Shown here in pieces: positions 1-8,902 of a stretch of DNA of 64,000 bases. Position numbers and translations under genes: made by a program. Under the pieces are notes generated by a model that saw only the letters and a list, made by a program, of their open reading frames with translations, did no database searches and was not told where the DNA came from. This DNA is from Saccharothrix saharensis. GTDB lineage: Bacteria; Actinomycetota; Actinomycetes; Mycobacteriales; Pseudonocardiaceae. Position 1 is the first letter of the stretch. Each line of letters begins with the position of its first letter. The stretch lies in the NCBI RefSeq assembly GCF_006716745.1, contig NZ_VFPP01000001.1:992001-1056000 (forward strand). The letters are read 5' to 3'.

Positions 1-80
1 TCACGCCGGACGGTGTGCTGACCTTCGTGCCGGACGACTGGACCGCCGACAACGGGCCGGAGACGTCGTCACGGGGGTGA
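1..80 (+). CDS. C-terminal end of an upstream gene (partial)
   Basis: Frame 3 is open from the window edge to a TGA at 78-80 and encodes about 25 residues including GVLTFVPDDW. The composition is protein-like and the gene would end converging on the minus-strand operon. The short VLxFxPxxW pattern resembles the end of DUF397-type actinobacterial proteins, but the fragment is too short for a firm call. Confidence 0.4.
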   Translation, partial: TPDGVLTFVPDDWTADNGPETSSRG

Positions 81-114
81 CGCGCTGCGGCGGTCACGTT
101 CCCGGCGACGCCCA

Positions 115-128
115 CGGCGTGCACGCCG
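115..128. terminator. Palindrome between convergent genes
   Basis: CGGCGTGCACGCCG is a perfect 14-bp inverted repeat in the 107-bp gap between the partial plus-strand gene ending at 80 and the minus-strand gene ending at 188. It could serve as a bidirectional terminator stem. It has no T-tract. Confidence 0.3.
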
Positions 129-187
129 ACGTGGTGCCGGACGGCTTGCCTCGTGGTCGGAGCGGCGAGCACCGGAGTGCGACCCGC

Positions 188-1801
188 TCACGTCCGGCGG
201 ACCCGCTTGCGCCGCGCCAGGACCACCGTCGCGGTGCCTGCCGCGGTGAGCAGCACGGCGAGCGCCACCGCGGTGCCCACGTGGTCCACGCCGGTGGACG
301 CCAGCCCGGTCGGCCTCGGCGCGGAGGCCGCCGATGACGTTGTCGGCGGGACGGGGGCGGTGGTGACGGCGGGAGTCGTGGAGGTGGGTGGTGGTGGTGC
401 GCAGGCCCCGTCGGCGGTCGGGTCGGCGGTGCCGACGGCGACGGTGAAGACGTCGCGGTCGCCGACCGCGCGGCCGTCGGCCAGAGTGGCGGTGACCTCG
501 ACGGCGATCCGGTAGACGCCTTCCGCGCCGAACGCCCAGTTGGCGTGGGCGTGGGTGCCGAGCGGGACGGTGACGGCGTCGGGCAGCCCGTCGCCGGAGT
601 CGACGAGCACGGTCGGGGTGATGCCGGTGAGGAACACCGCGACCTCGCCGGGACCGTCCACGGCGGACCAGCTCACCCGGACGTCGCCGCGGACGTCACG
701 CGGGTCGAGGGACTCGGTGTTCCAGCCCGCCCACACGATGCCCGGGATCCGGGTCTGCGGGATGAGCCAGACCGGGGCGCCCGGCGAGCCCAGGAAGGCG
801 TAGGCGGGATCGGTGGGCACGGTGTTGCGCGCGGCGGGGACCAGGTGCAGCACCACGTCGGCGGGATCGCGCCACACGGCCCGGTCGGGTCCGGCGGTGC
901 CGTCCTTGACGTGGGTGCCCAGCTCGCCGTCGACGAGGCGTGGGGCGATCAGGTCGACGTGGCCGTTGTCGAGGACCACGCACGAGGTCGGTGGCGCGGT
1001 GGTGGTCGTCGTCGCGCCCGTAGTAGTGGTCGTGGTCGTCGTGGTTGTCGTGGTGGTGGTTGTCGTCGTAGTAGTGGTGCTGGGTGGCGTTCCCGTACCG
1101 GGTTCGACGGTCGCGGGGTCGACCGCGCCCACGGCGACGGCGTACGTCGTGGTGTCGCGCAACGGCGCCCCGCCGGAGCCGGTCGCCTCGACGGTGAACG
1201 TGAGCCGGTAGACGCCCTCGGCGGAGAACGTCCAGTTGGCGTGCGCGTGGGTGCCCGTCGCCAGCGGTTGCCGCTGCGGCAGCGGCAGGGACGTGTCGAA
1301 CACGCGCGGCAGCGGCTCGCCGACCGGGCCGGTCTGGAACACGGTGAGCCGGCCCGGCGCCGGGCTGCCGGGGGCGTCACCGCCGACCGCGTCCAGCGTC
1401 CAGCTCACCGAGGCCGGGTCGACCTGGTCGGCGGTCAGGGACTCGGTGTTCCAGCCGGCCCACACCACGTTCGGGTCCTGGACCTCGGGGATGAGCCACA
1501 GGTCGCTGCCCACGGGGCCGAGGAAGGCGTACTCGGGGATGTCGGGCACCTGGATGCGCGACTCCGGCTTGACGTGCGTGACGACCCGTTCGGGGTCCAG
1601 CACCGCGGGCGGGGTGGTGTTGCCGTCCTTGTAGCGGATGTCCAGCACGCCGTCGACCACCACCGGTGCGAGCAGGTCGACGTGCCCGACGTCGACCACG
1701 GTCGTGGACCCCTGGGCCAGGGCCGGGGCGAGGGACAGCGCGGCGAGGGCGGTCACCGCGAGAACGGCGGCCGCGGCTCGTGCGCGGGTCGGGGCGGTCA
1801 C
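188..1801 (-). CDS. Two-repeat, sortase-anchored choice-of-anchor M surface protein
   Basis: Secreted wall protein of 537 aa, the last gene of the anchored-repeat metal-transporter operon. Residues 1-30 are an export signal. Repeat one spans about 35-232, a nearly pure Thr spacer about 243-275, and repeat two about 280-465. The C-terminus has LASTG, a hydrophobic helix and an Arg/Lys tail, matching a class E (LAxTG) sortase signal. Both repeats show GHVDL near the start, YAFLG, VWAGWNTESL and GTHAHANW, the signature of the actinobacterial TIGR03769-type domain. The GTG start is chosen because GGAG lies about 5 nt upstream and it overlaps the preceding stop by 4 bp (GTGA); a longer upstream reading has no signal peptide. 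The biochemical role of the domain is unknown. Context suggests surface capture or display linked to metal uptake. Confidence 0.9.
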   Translation of the reverse strand: MTAPTRARAAAAVLAVTALAALSLAPALAQGSTTVVDVGHVDLLAPVVVDGVLDIRYKDGNTTPPAVLDPERVVTHVKPESRIQVPDIPEYAFLGPVGSDLWLIPEVQDPNVVWAGWNTESLTADQVDPASVSWTLDAVGGDAPGSPAPGRLTVFQTGPVGEPLPRVFDTSLPLPQRQPLATGTHAHANWTFSAEGVYRLTFTVEATGSGGAPLRDTTTYAVAVGAVDPATVEPGTGTPPSTTTTTTTTTTTTTTTTTTTTGATTTTTAPPTSCVVLDNGHVDLIAPRLVDGELGTHVKDGTAGPDRAVWRDPADVVLHLVPAARNTVPTDPAYAFLGSPGAPVWLIPQTRIPGIVWAGWNTESLDPRDVRGDVRVSWSAVDGPGEVAVFLTGITPTVLVDSGDGLPDAVTVPLGTHAHANWAFGAEGVYRIAVEVTATLADGRAVGDRDVFTVAVGTADPTADGACAPPPPTSTTPAVTTAPVPPTTSSAASAPRPTGLASTGVDHVGTAVALAVLLTAAGTATVVLARRKRVRRT

Positions 1802-3114
1802 GGGATCTCCTTGGCGGGGCGGCGGCGGGCGAGCACGAGGGCGGCGGCGCCCGTGACGAGCAGGGCGACGGCGAGGCCGATGGCGGCGGGCACCGAGGCG
1901 GGTCCGGTGGAGGCCAGGCGGTTCGCCGTGCCGGTCTGCCGCTCGGCGGCGGGCGGGGGCGGTGCCTGGCCGCCGTCGCCGACGACGAAGGTCAGGGTTT
2001 CCGCGTCGGTCAGCGCGGCGCCGTTCGCACCGGTCGCCGTGACGGTGAACGTCAGCCGGTAGCGGCCGGGTCCGGCGAACGCCCAGTTGGCGTGGGCGTG
2101 CGTGCCGAGCGCGACGGACAACGCGTCCGGCAGGCCGTCGGCGCTGTTGAAGACGACCTCCGGCGCGCCGAACGAGCCGGTGGTGAACAGGCCGAACGCT
2201 CCCGGCCCGTCGACCGCCGTCAGCGCCCACGTCACCGGGCCGGACACCTCGGCCGGGCGCAGCTCCTCGGTGTTCCAGCCCGTCCACAGCAGGTCGGCGT
2301 CCTGCGTCTGCGGCAGCAGGAACACCTGCTCGCCCGCGCTGCCCAAAAAGGACAGCACCGGTTGCGCCGGGAGCGCGGTGCGCGCCGCGGCGGTGACGCG
2401 GAACTCGACGTCCGCCGGTTCGCGCCAGGTCGTGGCGCCGGTGACCGTGCCGTCCTTCACCTGCACGCGCAGGCCGTCCGGCAGCAGGCGCACCGCGACG
2501 GCGTCGACGTGGCCGCGGTCCAGGGTGACCCGGCCGGTGACCGTGGACGGCTGCCGCGCGGCGGCCTCGGCCCGGGGCGCGGGGGCCTCGGCGCGCGGTT
2601 GCGGCGCTACGACGGCCGGGGCGACAGCGGCCGGGGCGACGGGCCGCGCCTGCGGGAGCGCCACCGGTTCATCGGCGGTCGCGGGCCGGGCGGCCACGGA
2701 CACCGGGTAGTCCCGGGTGGCGGTCAACGGGGTGCCGTCGAGCGCGTGGGCCGCGGCTTCGACGCGCAGCACGTGGTCGCCGGGCGGCGGCACGTCCACC
2801 TCCACGGTCCCGACGGCGTCGGCCGGCACGACCACCGGCTCCTGCTCCGGCGCGCCGGACGCCTCCACCGAGACGCGCAACCGCACGACGTCGCCGAACA
2901 CCGTGCCGGGCTCGATGGCGGTGGTGTCCCAGCGCAACCGCACCTGCTCGGCCTCGGCCGGCACCACGAGCGGGTCGGGCGGCGCGTCCAGCACCAGCGC
3001 GCCGTTCTCCACGTCGAGCACCGCGTCCGGTGCGGGTTCGGCCGCGGTGGCGGGTGCGGTCATCAACAGCGCGGCGGCCACGCCGACCAGCGCGCCGGTG
3101 CGGTGCGGGGTCAC
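1798..3114 (-). CDS. Single-repeat, sortase-anchored choice-of-anchor M surface protein
   Basis: Secreted 438-aa protein. A signal peptide (about 1-25) is followed by an Ig-like region (about 25-135) and a Pro/Ala-rich linker with repeated APAP-like units (about 140-180). One anchored-repeat domain follows (about 185-385; GHVD, LSFLG, LWTGWNTEEL, GTHAHANW). The end has LASTG, a membrane helix and an RRRP tail, so it should be sortase-anchored like its downstream neighbour. The GTG start overlaps the permease stop by 4 bp and has GGAG upstream. It is co-transcribed between the ABC permease gene and the two-repeat protein. The Ig-like N-terminus is not present in the other members, so this one may extend the repeat away from the wall. 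Confidence 0.88.
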   Translation of the reverse strand: MTPHRTGALVGVAAALLMTAPATAAEPAPDAVLDVENGALVLDAPPDPLVVPAEAEQVRLRWDTTAIEPGTVFGDVVRLRVSVEASGAPEQEPVVVPADAVGTVEVDVPPPGDHVLRVEAAAHALDGTPLTATRDYPVSVAARPATADEPVALPQARPVAPAAVAPAVVAPQPRAEAPAPRAEAAARQPSTVTGRVTLDRGHVDAVAVRLLPDGLRVQVKDGTVTGATTWREPADVEFRVTAAARTALPAQPVLSFLGSAGEQVFLLPQTQDADLLWTGWNTEELRPAEVSGPVTWALTAVDGPGAFGLFTTGSFGAPEVVFNSADGLPDALSVALGTHAHANWAFAGPGRYRLTFTVTATGANGAALTDAETLTFVVGDGGQAPPPPAAERQTGTANRLASTGPASVPAAIGLAVALLVTGAAALVLARRRPAKEIP

Positions 3115-3988
3115 GACTCCTCCTCGATGGGCGCGATGGCCGCCGCGGCCCGGCGGGGACGGGTGAGCAGGCCGTGGCGCGGGGCGAAGAACCAGCACAG
3201 CAGGAACACCGCGGTCAGGGTCAGCACGATGAGACCGCCGGCGGCCAGGTCGAACGCGTAGGACAGGTAGAGGCCGAGCACGCTGCCGCCCGCGCCGATC
3301 AGCGGCGCCAGCAGCATCATCACGCCGAGCCGGTCGGTGAGCAGGCGGGCCGCCGCGGCGGGCGTCACGAGCAGGGCGAGCACCAGGACGTTGCCGACCG
3401 CCTGCAACGAGATCACGATGGCCAGGGTCACCATCACGTGCAGCACCACGTCCAGCCGGAACACCGGCAGACCGACCGCGCGGGCCTGCTCGCGGTCCAG
3501 GGTCGCGGCCACGAACCGGCCGTTGAACAGCGCCGTGCACAGCAGCACCGCCGCGCCGATCACCGCGACCGACACCACGTCGGAGTCGCTGATGCCGAGG
3601 ATCGAGCCGAACAGGAACGACTCCAGCGACCCGCCGTAGCCGGGCGCGGTGCTGAGGATGACGATGCCCAGCCCGAACGACGCGGCGAAGAAGATCCCGA
3701 TGACCGAGTCCTCCTTGAGCCGGCGGTTCTGGGTGAACACCGCGATCAGCAGCGCGGTCACCACGCCCGCGACCGCGCCGCCGAGCACCAGGTCCAGCCC
3801 CAGCACGAAGGCGACGGCGATGCCCGGGAACACCGAGTGCGCGACCGCGTCGCCGATGAACGCCATGCCGCGCAGCACCACGTGGCTGCCGATCACGCCG
3901 CACACCACGCCCGACATCAACGCCACCAGCAACGCGCGCCGCCAGAAGTCGTACTCCCACGGCGCGGCCAGCGCTTCGAGGAACGCGG

Positions 3989-3992
<4 letters not shown>
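3111..3992 (-). CDS. Metal ABC transporter permease (ABC-3 / ZnuB-TroC type, anchored-repeat system)
   Basis: Integral membrane protein of 293 aa with eight or so hydrophobic helices starting at about residue 18. Family features are seen near VVCGVIGSHVVLRGMAF and in the Asp/Gly-rich loop around AFIGDAVAHSVFPG, typical of zinc and manganese permeases. It would form the membrane channel with the ATPase encoded just upstream. The GTG start overlaps the ATPase stop by 4 bp. Its position between the ATPase and repeat-bearing wall genes matches the actinobacterial anchored-repeat ABC arrangement (TIGR03770-type permease). Confidence 0.92.
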
Positions 3993-4733
<741 letters not shown>

Positions 4734-4741
<8 letters not shown>

Positions 4742-5534
4742 CGGTCCTCCTGGCGGCACGGCGGGAACGGGCGACGAGTGCGGCGACCGCGCCGGCCACC
4801 AGCACACCGCCCACCGCGATCCACGCCCACGGCGCGCCTTCGGCGGGTGGTGCCGGCGTGGCGTCGGGCGACGGGACGCCGGCTCCGGTGGTCGGGAACG
4901 CGGCCGCCGGGTCACCCGGTCCGACGTGGACCTTCAGCGTCGCCCGGTCCGAGCGGCCGTCGGCGGTCGCCATCTCCACGTCCAGCGAGTACGCGCCGGG
5001 CGCGGTGAACACCCAGTTGCCGTGCACGTGGGTGCCCGCCTCGACCCCGGTCTCCTGCGGGTAGGGGCGTCCGCTGCTGAAGATCGTCTCCGGCGTGCCG
5101 AAGTTGCCGGTCAGGAACAGCTCGAAGCGGCCGGGACCGTCGACGCCGTGCAGCCGCCAGTCCACCTCGCGGCCGATGACCTCGGCGATGCTGGGGTCCT
5201 GCGTGTTCCACCCCGGCCACACCAGCCGCTGGTCCTGGACCTGCGGCAGCACCCAGACCGCACCGCCGGGCGCGCCCAGGAACGCGTACGCGGGATCGTC
5301 GGGGACGGTGACCTCGGCCGCCTCCCCCACCTGGAGCACCACGTCGGCCGGCTCGCGCCACACCGGACCGTCCCCGGTGTCGTCGCGGAGCTGGAGGGTC
5401 CACTCGCCGCCGACCAGGCGCGGGCCGAGGTCCACGTGCCCGTCGGCGATGACGACGGGCGGCTCGGCGTGCGCGACGGGCGGGGCGAGCAGCAGGGCGG
5501 CGGTGACGAGCAAGGCCCGGATCAGGCGAGGCAC
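4734..5534 (-). CDS. Membrane-anchored single-repeat protein of the metal ABC operon
   Basis: Surface protein of 266 aa. The signal peptide is about 1-23, one anchored-repeat domain spans about 26-205 (GHVDLG, YAFLGAPGG, VWVLPQVQD, VWPGWNTQD, GTHVHGNW), then a Pro/Ala/Thr spacer, and a C-terminal transmembrane helix (about 235-257) with an Arg-rich tail. It lacks the LAxTG motif of the two distal wall proteins, so it is probably held by the membrane helix. The GTG start has GGAGGAGGT upstream and overlaps the solute-binding gene by 13 bp. Its place between the binding protein and the ATPase matches TIGR03773-type proteins. The role may be passing metal from wall to transporter, which is inference. 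Confidence 0.87.
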
Positions 5535-7048
5535 CGGGCGACCTCCTCCGCGTTGTGGCGCATCATGGCCGCGTAGTCGCGGGTCCGGTCGTCGAAGGAG
5601 TCCCCGTACAGCAGGCACACCCGGACGCCCTGGTCGCGGGCGACCTGGGTGAGCACCGAGCCGCGCTGGGCGAGGTTGGGTTCCATGAACACGGCGGGCA
5701 CTCCCAGGTTGCGGATGGTCTCGGTCAGCTTGCGGACGTCCTCGACGCTGGGTTCCTGCGCGGGGTTGGGCACCACGAACCCGGCCACCGTCATCTCGTA
5801 GGCGGCGGCGAAGTAGCCGAAGCCGTCGTGCGTGGTGACCAGGTGGCGGCGGTTGCGGGGAACGGCCGCGACGGTGTCGCGGACCCGCGCGTCGAGCTCG
5901 TCGAGCCGGGCGAGGTAGTCGCGGGCGTTGCGGTCGTAGTCCGCCGCCCCGCCGGGGTCCGCGGTCCGCAGGGTGTCGCGGATCAGCTCGGCGTAGGCGC
6001 GCCCGTTGCGCACGTCCTGCCACAGGTGCGGGTCGATCTCGCCGTGCACGTGCTTGCCGAGCACCGCCTGCGGCAACTGGTGCACCGACGCGCCGCCGCG
6101 GCCCAGGAACGCGAACCGGGGGTCGTCGGGCACGGTGGTGATCGCCTTGTTCGGCACCTCGATCACGGCTCGCCCGGCGGGCACGACCTCCTGGGTGGTC
6201 CCGCCCGCGCGGTCGTTGAACGTGTAGAGCTCGCCGGTGTCCAGGTCCACGGTCAGGTCCGTGTGCCCCTCGTTGAGCACGGTGCCCGCCATGCCGGTCG
6301 GGTCGACGCCCACCGCGAAGGTGAACGTGCCCTCCCCCAGCGGCGTCTCGTCCGCGCCGTTGAGCAATGACGCCCGCAGCGTCAGCCGGTAGGTCCCCGG
6401 TGCGGTGAACGCCCAGTTGAGGTGCGTGTGCGCGGCGGGCGGCAAGGTGGTCGAGTCCACGTCGGACAGTCCGTCGCCCGAGTCGAAGTACACCACGGGC
6501 TTGCCCAGGGACTCGGTCAGGTAGGTCACGAGCGTGCCCGGTCCTTCCACCGCGGTCGCGGTCAACCGCACCTCGGAGGTCCGCGTGGCGCCGCGCTCCT
6601 CGCCGTCGCCGCGCACCCGCAACCCGAGCCACAGCACGTCGAGCCCGACGTTCTCCACCAACGGGATCACGTGCGCGCCGTAGGTCTCCGACGCCTCGGC
6701 CAGCGAGACGTTCGGCGTGCCCTCGCGGGCGTTGGCGTCGATGGCCTTGATCAGCCGCTGCTCCTCCAGCAGCAGGTGGTTGGTGAACGTCACGTCCGCC
6801 GCGGCCACCTTCTTCGCGTCCGCCGGAGTGGGCTCGTAGGAGTGCGGGTCACCGCCGGGCGGGACCAGCGAGTCGACCCGGACGCGCGCCCCGCCGACGT
6901 TGCGCACCAGGTCGGCGAGGATCTCGGTGGTCGTGACCACGGACAGGCCCTCGCCGTCGCGCCGGTCCCCCGCCCAGGTGCACGCGGTCAGGGTGAGCAC
7001 GACCGCGCACAAGGACGCGGCAGCCCGTGAGGGCGCACGCACTCGCAT
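5522..7048 (-). CDS. Metal-binding solute-binding lipoprotein with inserted anchored-repeat domain
   Basis: Lipoprotein of 508 aa (lipobox LTAC, Cys23), the first gene of the operon. Flanking parts resemble ZnuA/TroA. Candidate metal ligands are His69 (GGDPHSYEP), His341 (EIDPHLW), His407 (TTHDGFGY) and Asp483 (YGDSF). Residues about 125-333 are an insert made of the anchored repeat with its halves reversed: the part with LWLGL, FDSGDGL and AHTHLNWAF comes first (about 130-247), then the part with GHTDL, RFAFLG and VHQLPQ (about 258-328). The insert sits just before the DPHLW ligand, where ZnuA proteins carry a His-rich loop. The ATG is preceded by GGAGGT about 10 nt upstream. This is the TIGR03772-type binding protein; the transported metal is not proven. 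Confidence 0.9.
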   Translation of the reverse strand: MRVRAPSRAAASLCAVVLTLTACTWAGDRRDGEGLSVVTTTEILADLVRNVGGARVRVDSLVPPGGDPHSYEPTPADAKKVAAADVTFTNHLLLEEQRLIKAIDANAREGTPNVSLAEASETYGAHVIPLVENVGLDVLWLGLRVRGDGEERGATRTSEVRLTATAVEGPGTLVTYLTESLGKPVVYFDSGDGLSDVDSTTLPPAAHTHLNWAFTAPGTYRLTLRASLLNGADETPLGEGTFTFAVGVDPTGMAGTVLNEGHTDLTVDLDTGELYTFNDRAGGTTQEVVPAGRAVIEVPNKAITTVPDDPRFAFLGRGGASVHQLPQAVLGKHVHGEIDPHLWQDVRNGRAYAELIRDTLRTADPGGAADYDRNARDYLARLDELDARVRDTVAAVPRNRRHLVTTHDGFGYFAAAYEMTVAGFVVPNPAQEPSVEDVRKLTETIRNLGVPAVFMEPNLAQRGSVLTQVARDQGVRVCLLYGDSFDDRTRDYAAMMRHNAEEVARCLA

Positions 7049-7111
7049 GTGTTCTCGAACCTCCAGACGCCCGGCACCCGACCGGTGGGGCACCGCGAAC
7101 CTAATCCGAAC

Positions 7112-7124
7112 GACAATCGTTTTC
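7112..7124. promoter_or_regulatory. Fur/Zur-like palindromic operator 1
   Basis: GACAATCGTTTTC is an imperfect palindrome of the form GAnAAnnGTTnTC, 64 bp upstream of the metal-binding lipoprotein start. The A/T-rich core stands out from the local GC-rich sequence and resembles actinobacterial Zur boxes. Confidence 0.55.
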
Positions 7125-7145
7125 AATAGACCATCCGGTCCTACC

Positions 7146-7158
7146 GACAACGGTTGTC
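7146..7158. promoter_or_regulatory. Fur/Zur-like palindromic operator 2
   Basis: GACAACGGTTGTC has perfect 6-bp arms (GACAAC and GTTGTC) around one central base. It is the middle of three similar sites in the divergent promoter region and could serve both transcription units. Confidence 0.55.
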
Positions 7159-7186
7159 GTTCCAGACTGGGCCGTTCGGCCGTCTT

Positions 7187-7199
7187 GAGAACGATAATC
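7187..7199. promoter_or_regulatory. Fur/Zur-like palindromic operator 3
   Basis: GAGAACGATAATC is the third member of the GAnAAnnGTTnTC-like series (seen as GATTATCGTTCTC on the minus strand). It lies about 68 bp before the start of the divergent secreted repeat protein, so metal control of both units is plausible. Confidence 0.5.
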
Positions 7200-7266
7200 A
7201 TGTGCAACACTCGTCCCGCGGTCCCCGTCCGGACCGCGCCAACCCCACGATCGGAGTGCACCGACC

Positions 7267-7914
7267 TTGCGCACGACCGCACGCATCGCCTTGCTCCTGA
7301 CGGCGGTGACCGGCCTGTCCGGCCTCGTCGCCACCACCGCCTCCGCCACGTCCCTCGTCACGATCGACACCGGCCACGTCGACGTCTTCGGCGTCGCCTA
7401 CGAGGACGGCGAGTTCCACCTGCACGTCCACGACGAGGCCGCCGAGGCCGAGTACGAACCGGCCGAGGTCCTGCTCGTCGCCAAGTCCGCGGCGAGGACC
7501 ACCGTGCCCGCCGACCCCGCCTACTCGTTCCTCGGCGCGCCCGGCGCGCCGGTCTGGGTGCTGCCCGAGGTCGAGGACCCGAACCTGCTGTGGCCCGGCA
7601 TCGCCGCGGAGGAGGTCGAGCCCGGCGTGTTCGTCGACGGCTCGCTGCGCCTGCGCGTCGTGACCGTGTGCGGGCCCGACGACTTCAGCATCTTCACCAC
7701 CGACGCCGTCGGCGCGCCGACCGTGCTGGTCGACAGCGGCAACGGCCTGCCCGACCGCATCGACCTGACCCCCGGCGGTCACCAGCACGCCAACTGGGCG
7801 TTCGAGGCGGCCGGCACCTACAGCGTCACCGTCCGCGCGGTCGGCACCCTCGCCGCGACCGGCGAGCGCGTCGTGTCCGCACCCGCCACCTACTCCTTCA
7901 AGGTGAACCGATGA
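7267..7914 (+). CDS. Secreted single-repeat choice-of-anchor M protein
   Basis: Exported protein of 215 aa with a signal peptide to about residue 28 and then only one anchored-repeat domain (GHVDVFG, YSFLGAPG, VWVLPEVED, LLWPGI, FDSGNGL-like DSGNGLPD, GHQHANWAFEAAGTY). It has no sortase motif or C-terminal helix, so it should be freely secreted or periwall. The TTG start is supported by GGAG about 10 nt upstream. It is divergent from the metal ABC operon across a region with three Zur-like palindromes and overlaps the next gene by 4 bp (ATGA). A soluble satellite of the metal-uptake system is a reasonable inference; no activity is known. Confidence 0.88.
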   Translation: MRTTARIALLLTAVTGLSGLVATTASATSLVTIDTGHVDVFGVAYEDGEFHLHVHDEAAEAEYEPAEVLLVAKSAARTTVPADPAYSFLGAPGAPVWVLPEVEDPNLLWPGIAAEEVEPGVFVDGSLRLRVVTVCGPDDFSIFTTDAVGAPTVLVDSGNGLPDRIDLTPGGHQHANWAFEAAGTYSVTVRAVGTLAATGERVVSAPATYSFKVNR

Positions 7915-8543
7915 TCGCCCGTCTCGCCGCCGTCGCGCTCGCCGCGGGACTCGCCCTGGCCACCACGGGCACCGCGCACGCGACCACCCTCTCCTCCGGC
8001 CACGTCGACGTCATCGACGTCGACTGGACCGGCAGCGCCCTCACGCTCGACCTGCGTGACGGCACCACCTCCCCCGCCGTCGACCGCGACCCGTCCACCG
8101 TGACGCTCAACGCCGTCCCGGCGAGCAGGTCCACCGTCCCCTCCGGCGGCGCGTACTCGTTCCTCGGCGCGCCGGGATCGACGTTCTGGGTGTTGCCGCA
8201 GAACTCGGTCAGCGGCATCCTGTGGCCGGGCTTCGACACCTCGGGTGTCCCGTCCGGCGTGCTGCTGAACAACTCGGTGAGCGTGAAGCTCGTCTCGGTC
8301 ACCGGACCCGCCGACTTCAGCGTCTACACCACCGGCTTCGGCGGCTCGGTGAGCGTGTGGTTCGACAGCGGCAACGGCCTGCCCGACACCCGCACCCTCG
8401 CGATCAACGGCCATGCCCACGCCAACTGGGCGTTCGAGGCGGCGGGCACCTACACCGCCGTCTTCGAGGTCACCGCCACCAAGGCGGCCGGCGGTGCGGT
8501 CACCACCGGCCAGAAGAGCTACACCTTCACCGTCCAGCCTTGA
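7911..8543 (+). CDS. Secreted single-repeat choice-of-anchor M protein (paralogue)
   Basis: Exported protein of 210 aa, a close paralogue of the gene it overlaps by 4 bp. The signal peptide ends near THAHA (about residue 25), followed by one repeat (SGHVDVID, YSFLGAPGS, WVLPQNS, LWPGFDTSG, FDSGNGLPD, GHAHANWAFEAAGTY). No anchor is present. The tandem pair probably arose by duplication. A stable hairpin follows the stop, suggesting that the two genes form a complete bicistronic unit. Confidence 0.88.
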   Translation: MIARLAAVALAAGLALATTGTAHATTLSSGHVDVIDVDWTGSALTLDLRDGTTSPAVDRDPSTVTLNAVPASRSTVPSGGAYSFLGAPGSTFWVLPQNSVSGILWPGFDTSGVPSGVLLNNSVSVKLVSVTGPADFSVYTTGFGGSVSVWFDSGNGLPDTRTLAINGHAHANWAFEAAGTYTAVFEVTATKAAGGAVTTGQKSYTFTVQP

Positions 8544-8558
8544 TCCACATCCGGGAGT

Positions 8559-8587
8559 CGCGGTGGTGCTCGGTGAGCGCCACCGCG
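8559..8587 (+). terminator. Hairpin terminator after the secreted repeat pair
   Basis: Arms 8559-8571 and 8575-8587 pair over 13 positions with one mismatch and a 3-nt loop, starting 15 bp after the stop. No T-run follows, as is usual for actinobacterial terminators. Confidence 0.6.
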
Positions 8588-8640
8588 GCTTCGCGGTTCG
8601 TCAGCGGCACCAGACCTCCGATGAATCACGGCGTGTTTTC

Positions 8641-8654
8641 TGGTAGCGCTCCCA
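8641..8654. promoter_or_regulatory. CebR-like LacI-family operator
   Basis: TGGTAGCGCTCCCA differs by one base from TGGGAGCGCTCCCA, the operator known for the LacI-family repressor CebR of streptomycetes. It lies about 250 bp upstream of the rhamnogalacturonan lyase. Confidence 0.5.
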
Positions 8655-8758
8655 GCGAGTGGGCCGGACGCCCGCACCCCGATTCGAGACGCCCGAAAGT
8701 ATTTCGACCCAGCGGTTGACAGCGCGACAACGACGTTCGTACCGTCTACCCACCACCA

Positions 8759-8772
8759 GGATAGCGCTTTCC
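8759..8772. promoter_or_regulatory. LacI-family operator-like palindrome
   Basis: GGATAGCGCTTTCC centres on AGCGCT like its two neighbours and is close to the perfect TGGAAAGCGCTTTCCA site found before the ABC exporter gene. It is the middle of three sites upstream of the lyase. Confidence 0.45.
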
Positions 8773-8862
8773 AAGCCTATCCCAGGAAAGTTGAATCGTT
8801 TCATGACTGGCGGAGAGGTCGTCCCCGACGCCTGTGGTCGCGGGGACGCATCAAGGCATTTC

Positions 8863-8876
8863 TGGGAGCGTTCCCA
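8863..8876. promoter_or_regulatory. CebR-like LacI-family operator next to the lyase start
   Basis: TGGGAGCGTTCCCA differs by one base from the CebR operator and ends 26 bp before the GTG of the lyase gene, a position that would block transcription when bound. Confidence 0.6.
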
Positions 8877-8902
8877 GGAATGACGGAGCGAATGGAGCAA
8901 CG

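Noticed and set aside
1010..1085. Tandem repeat as CRISPR
   Set aside because: It is an in-frame Thr codon tract without spacers. No direct-repeat/spacer pattern was seen anywhere in the window.
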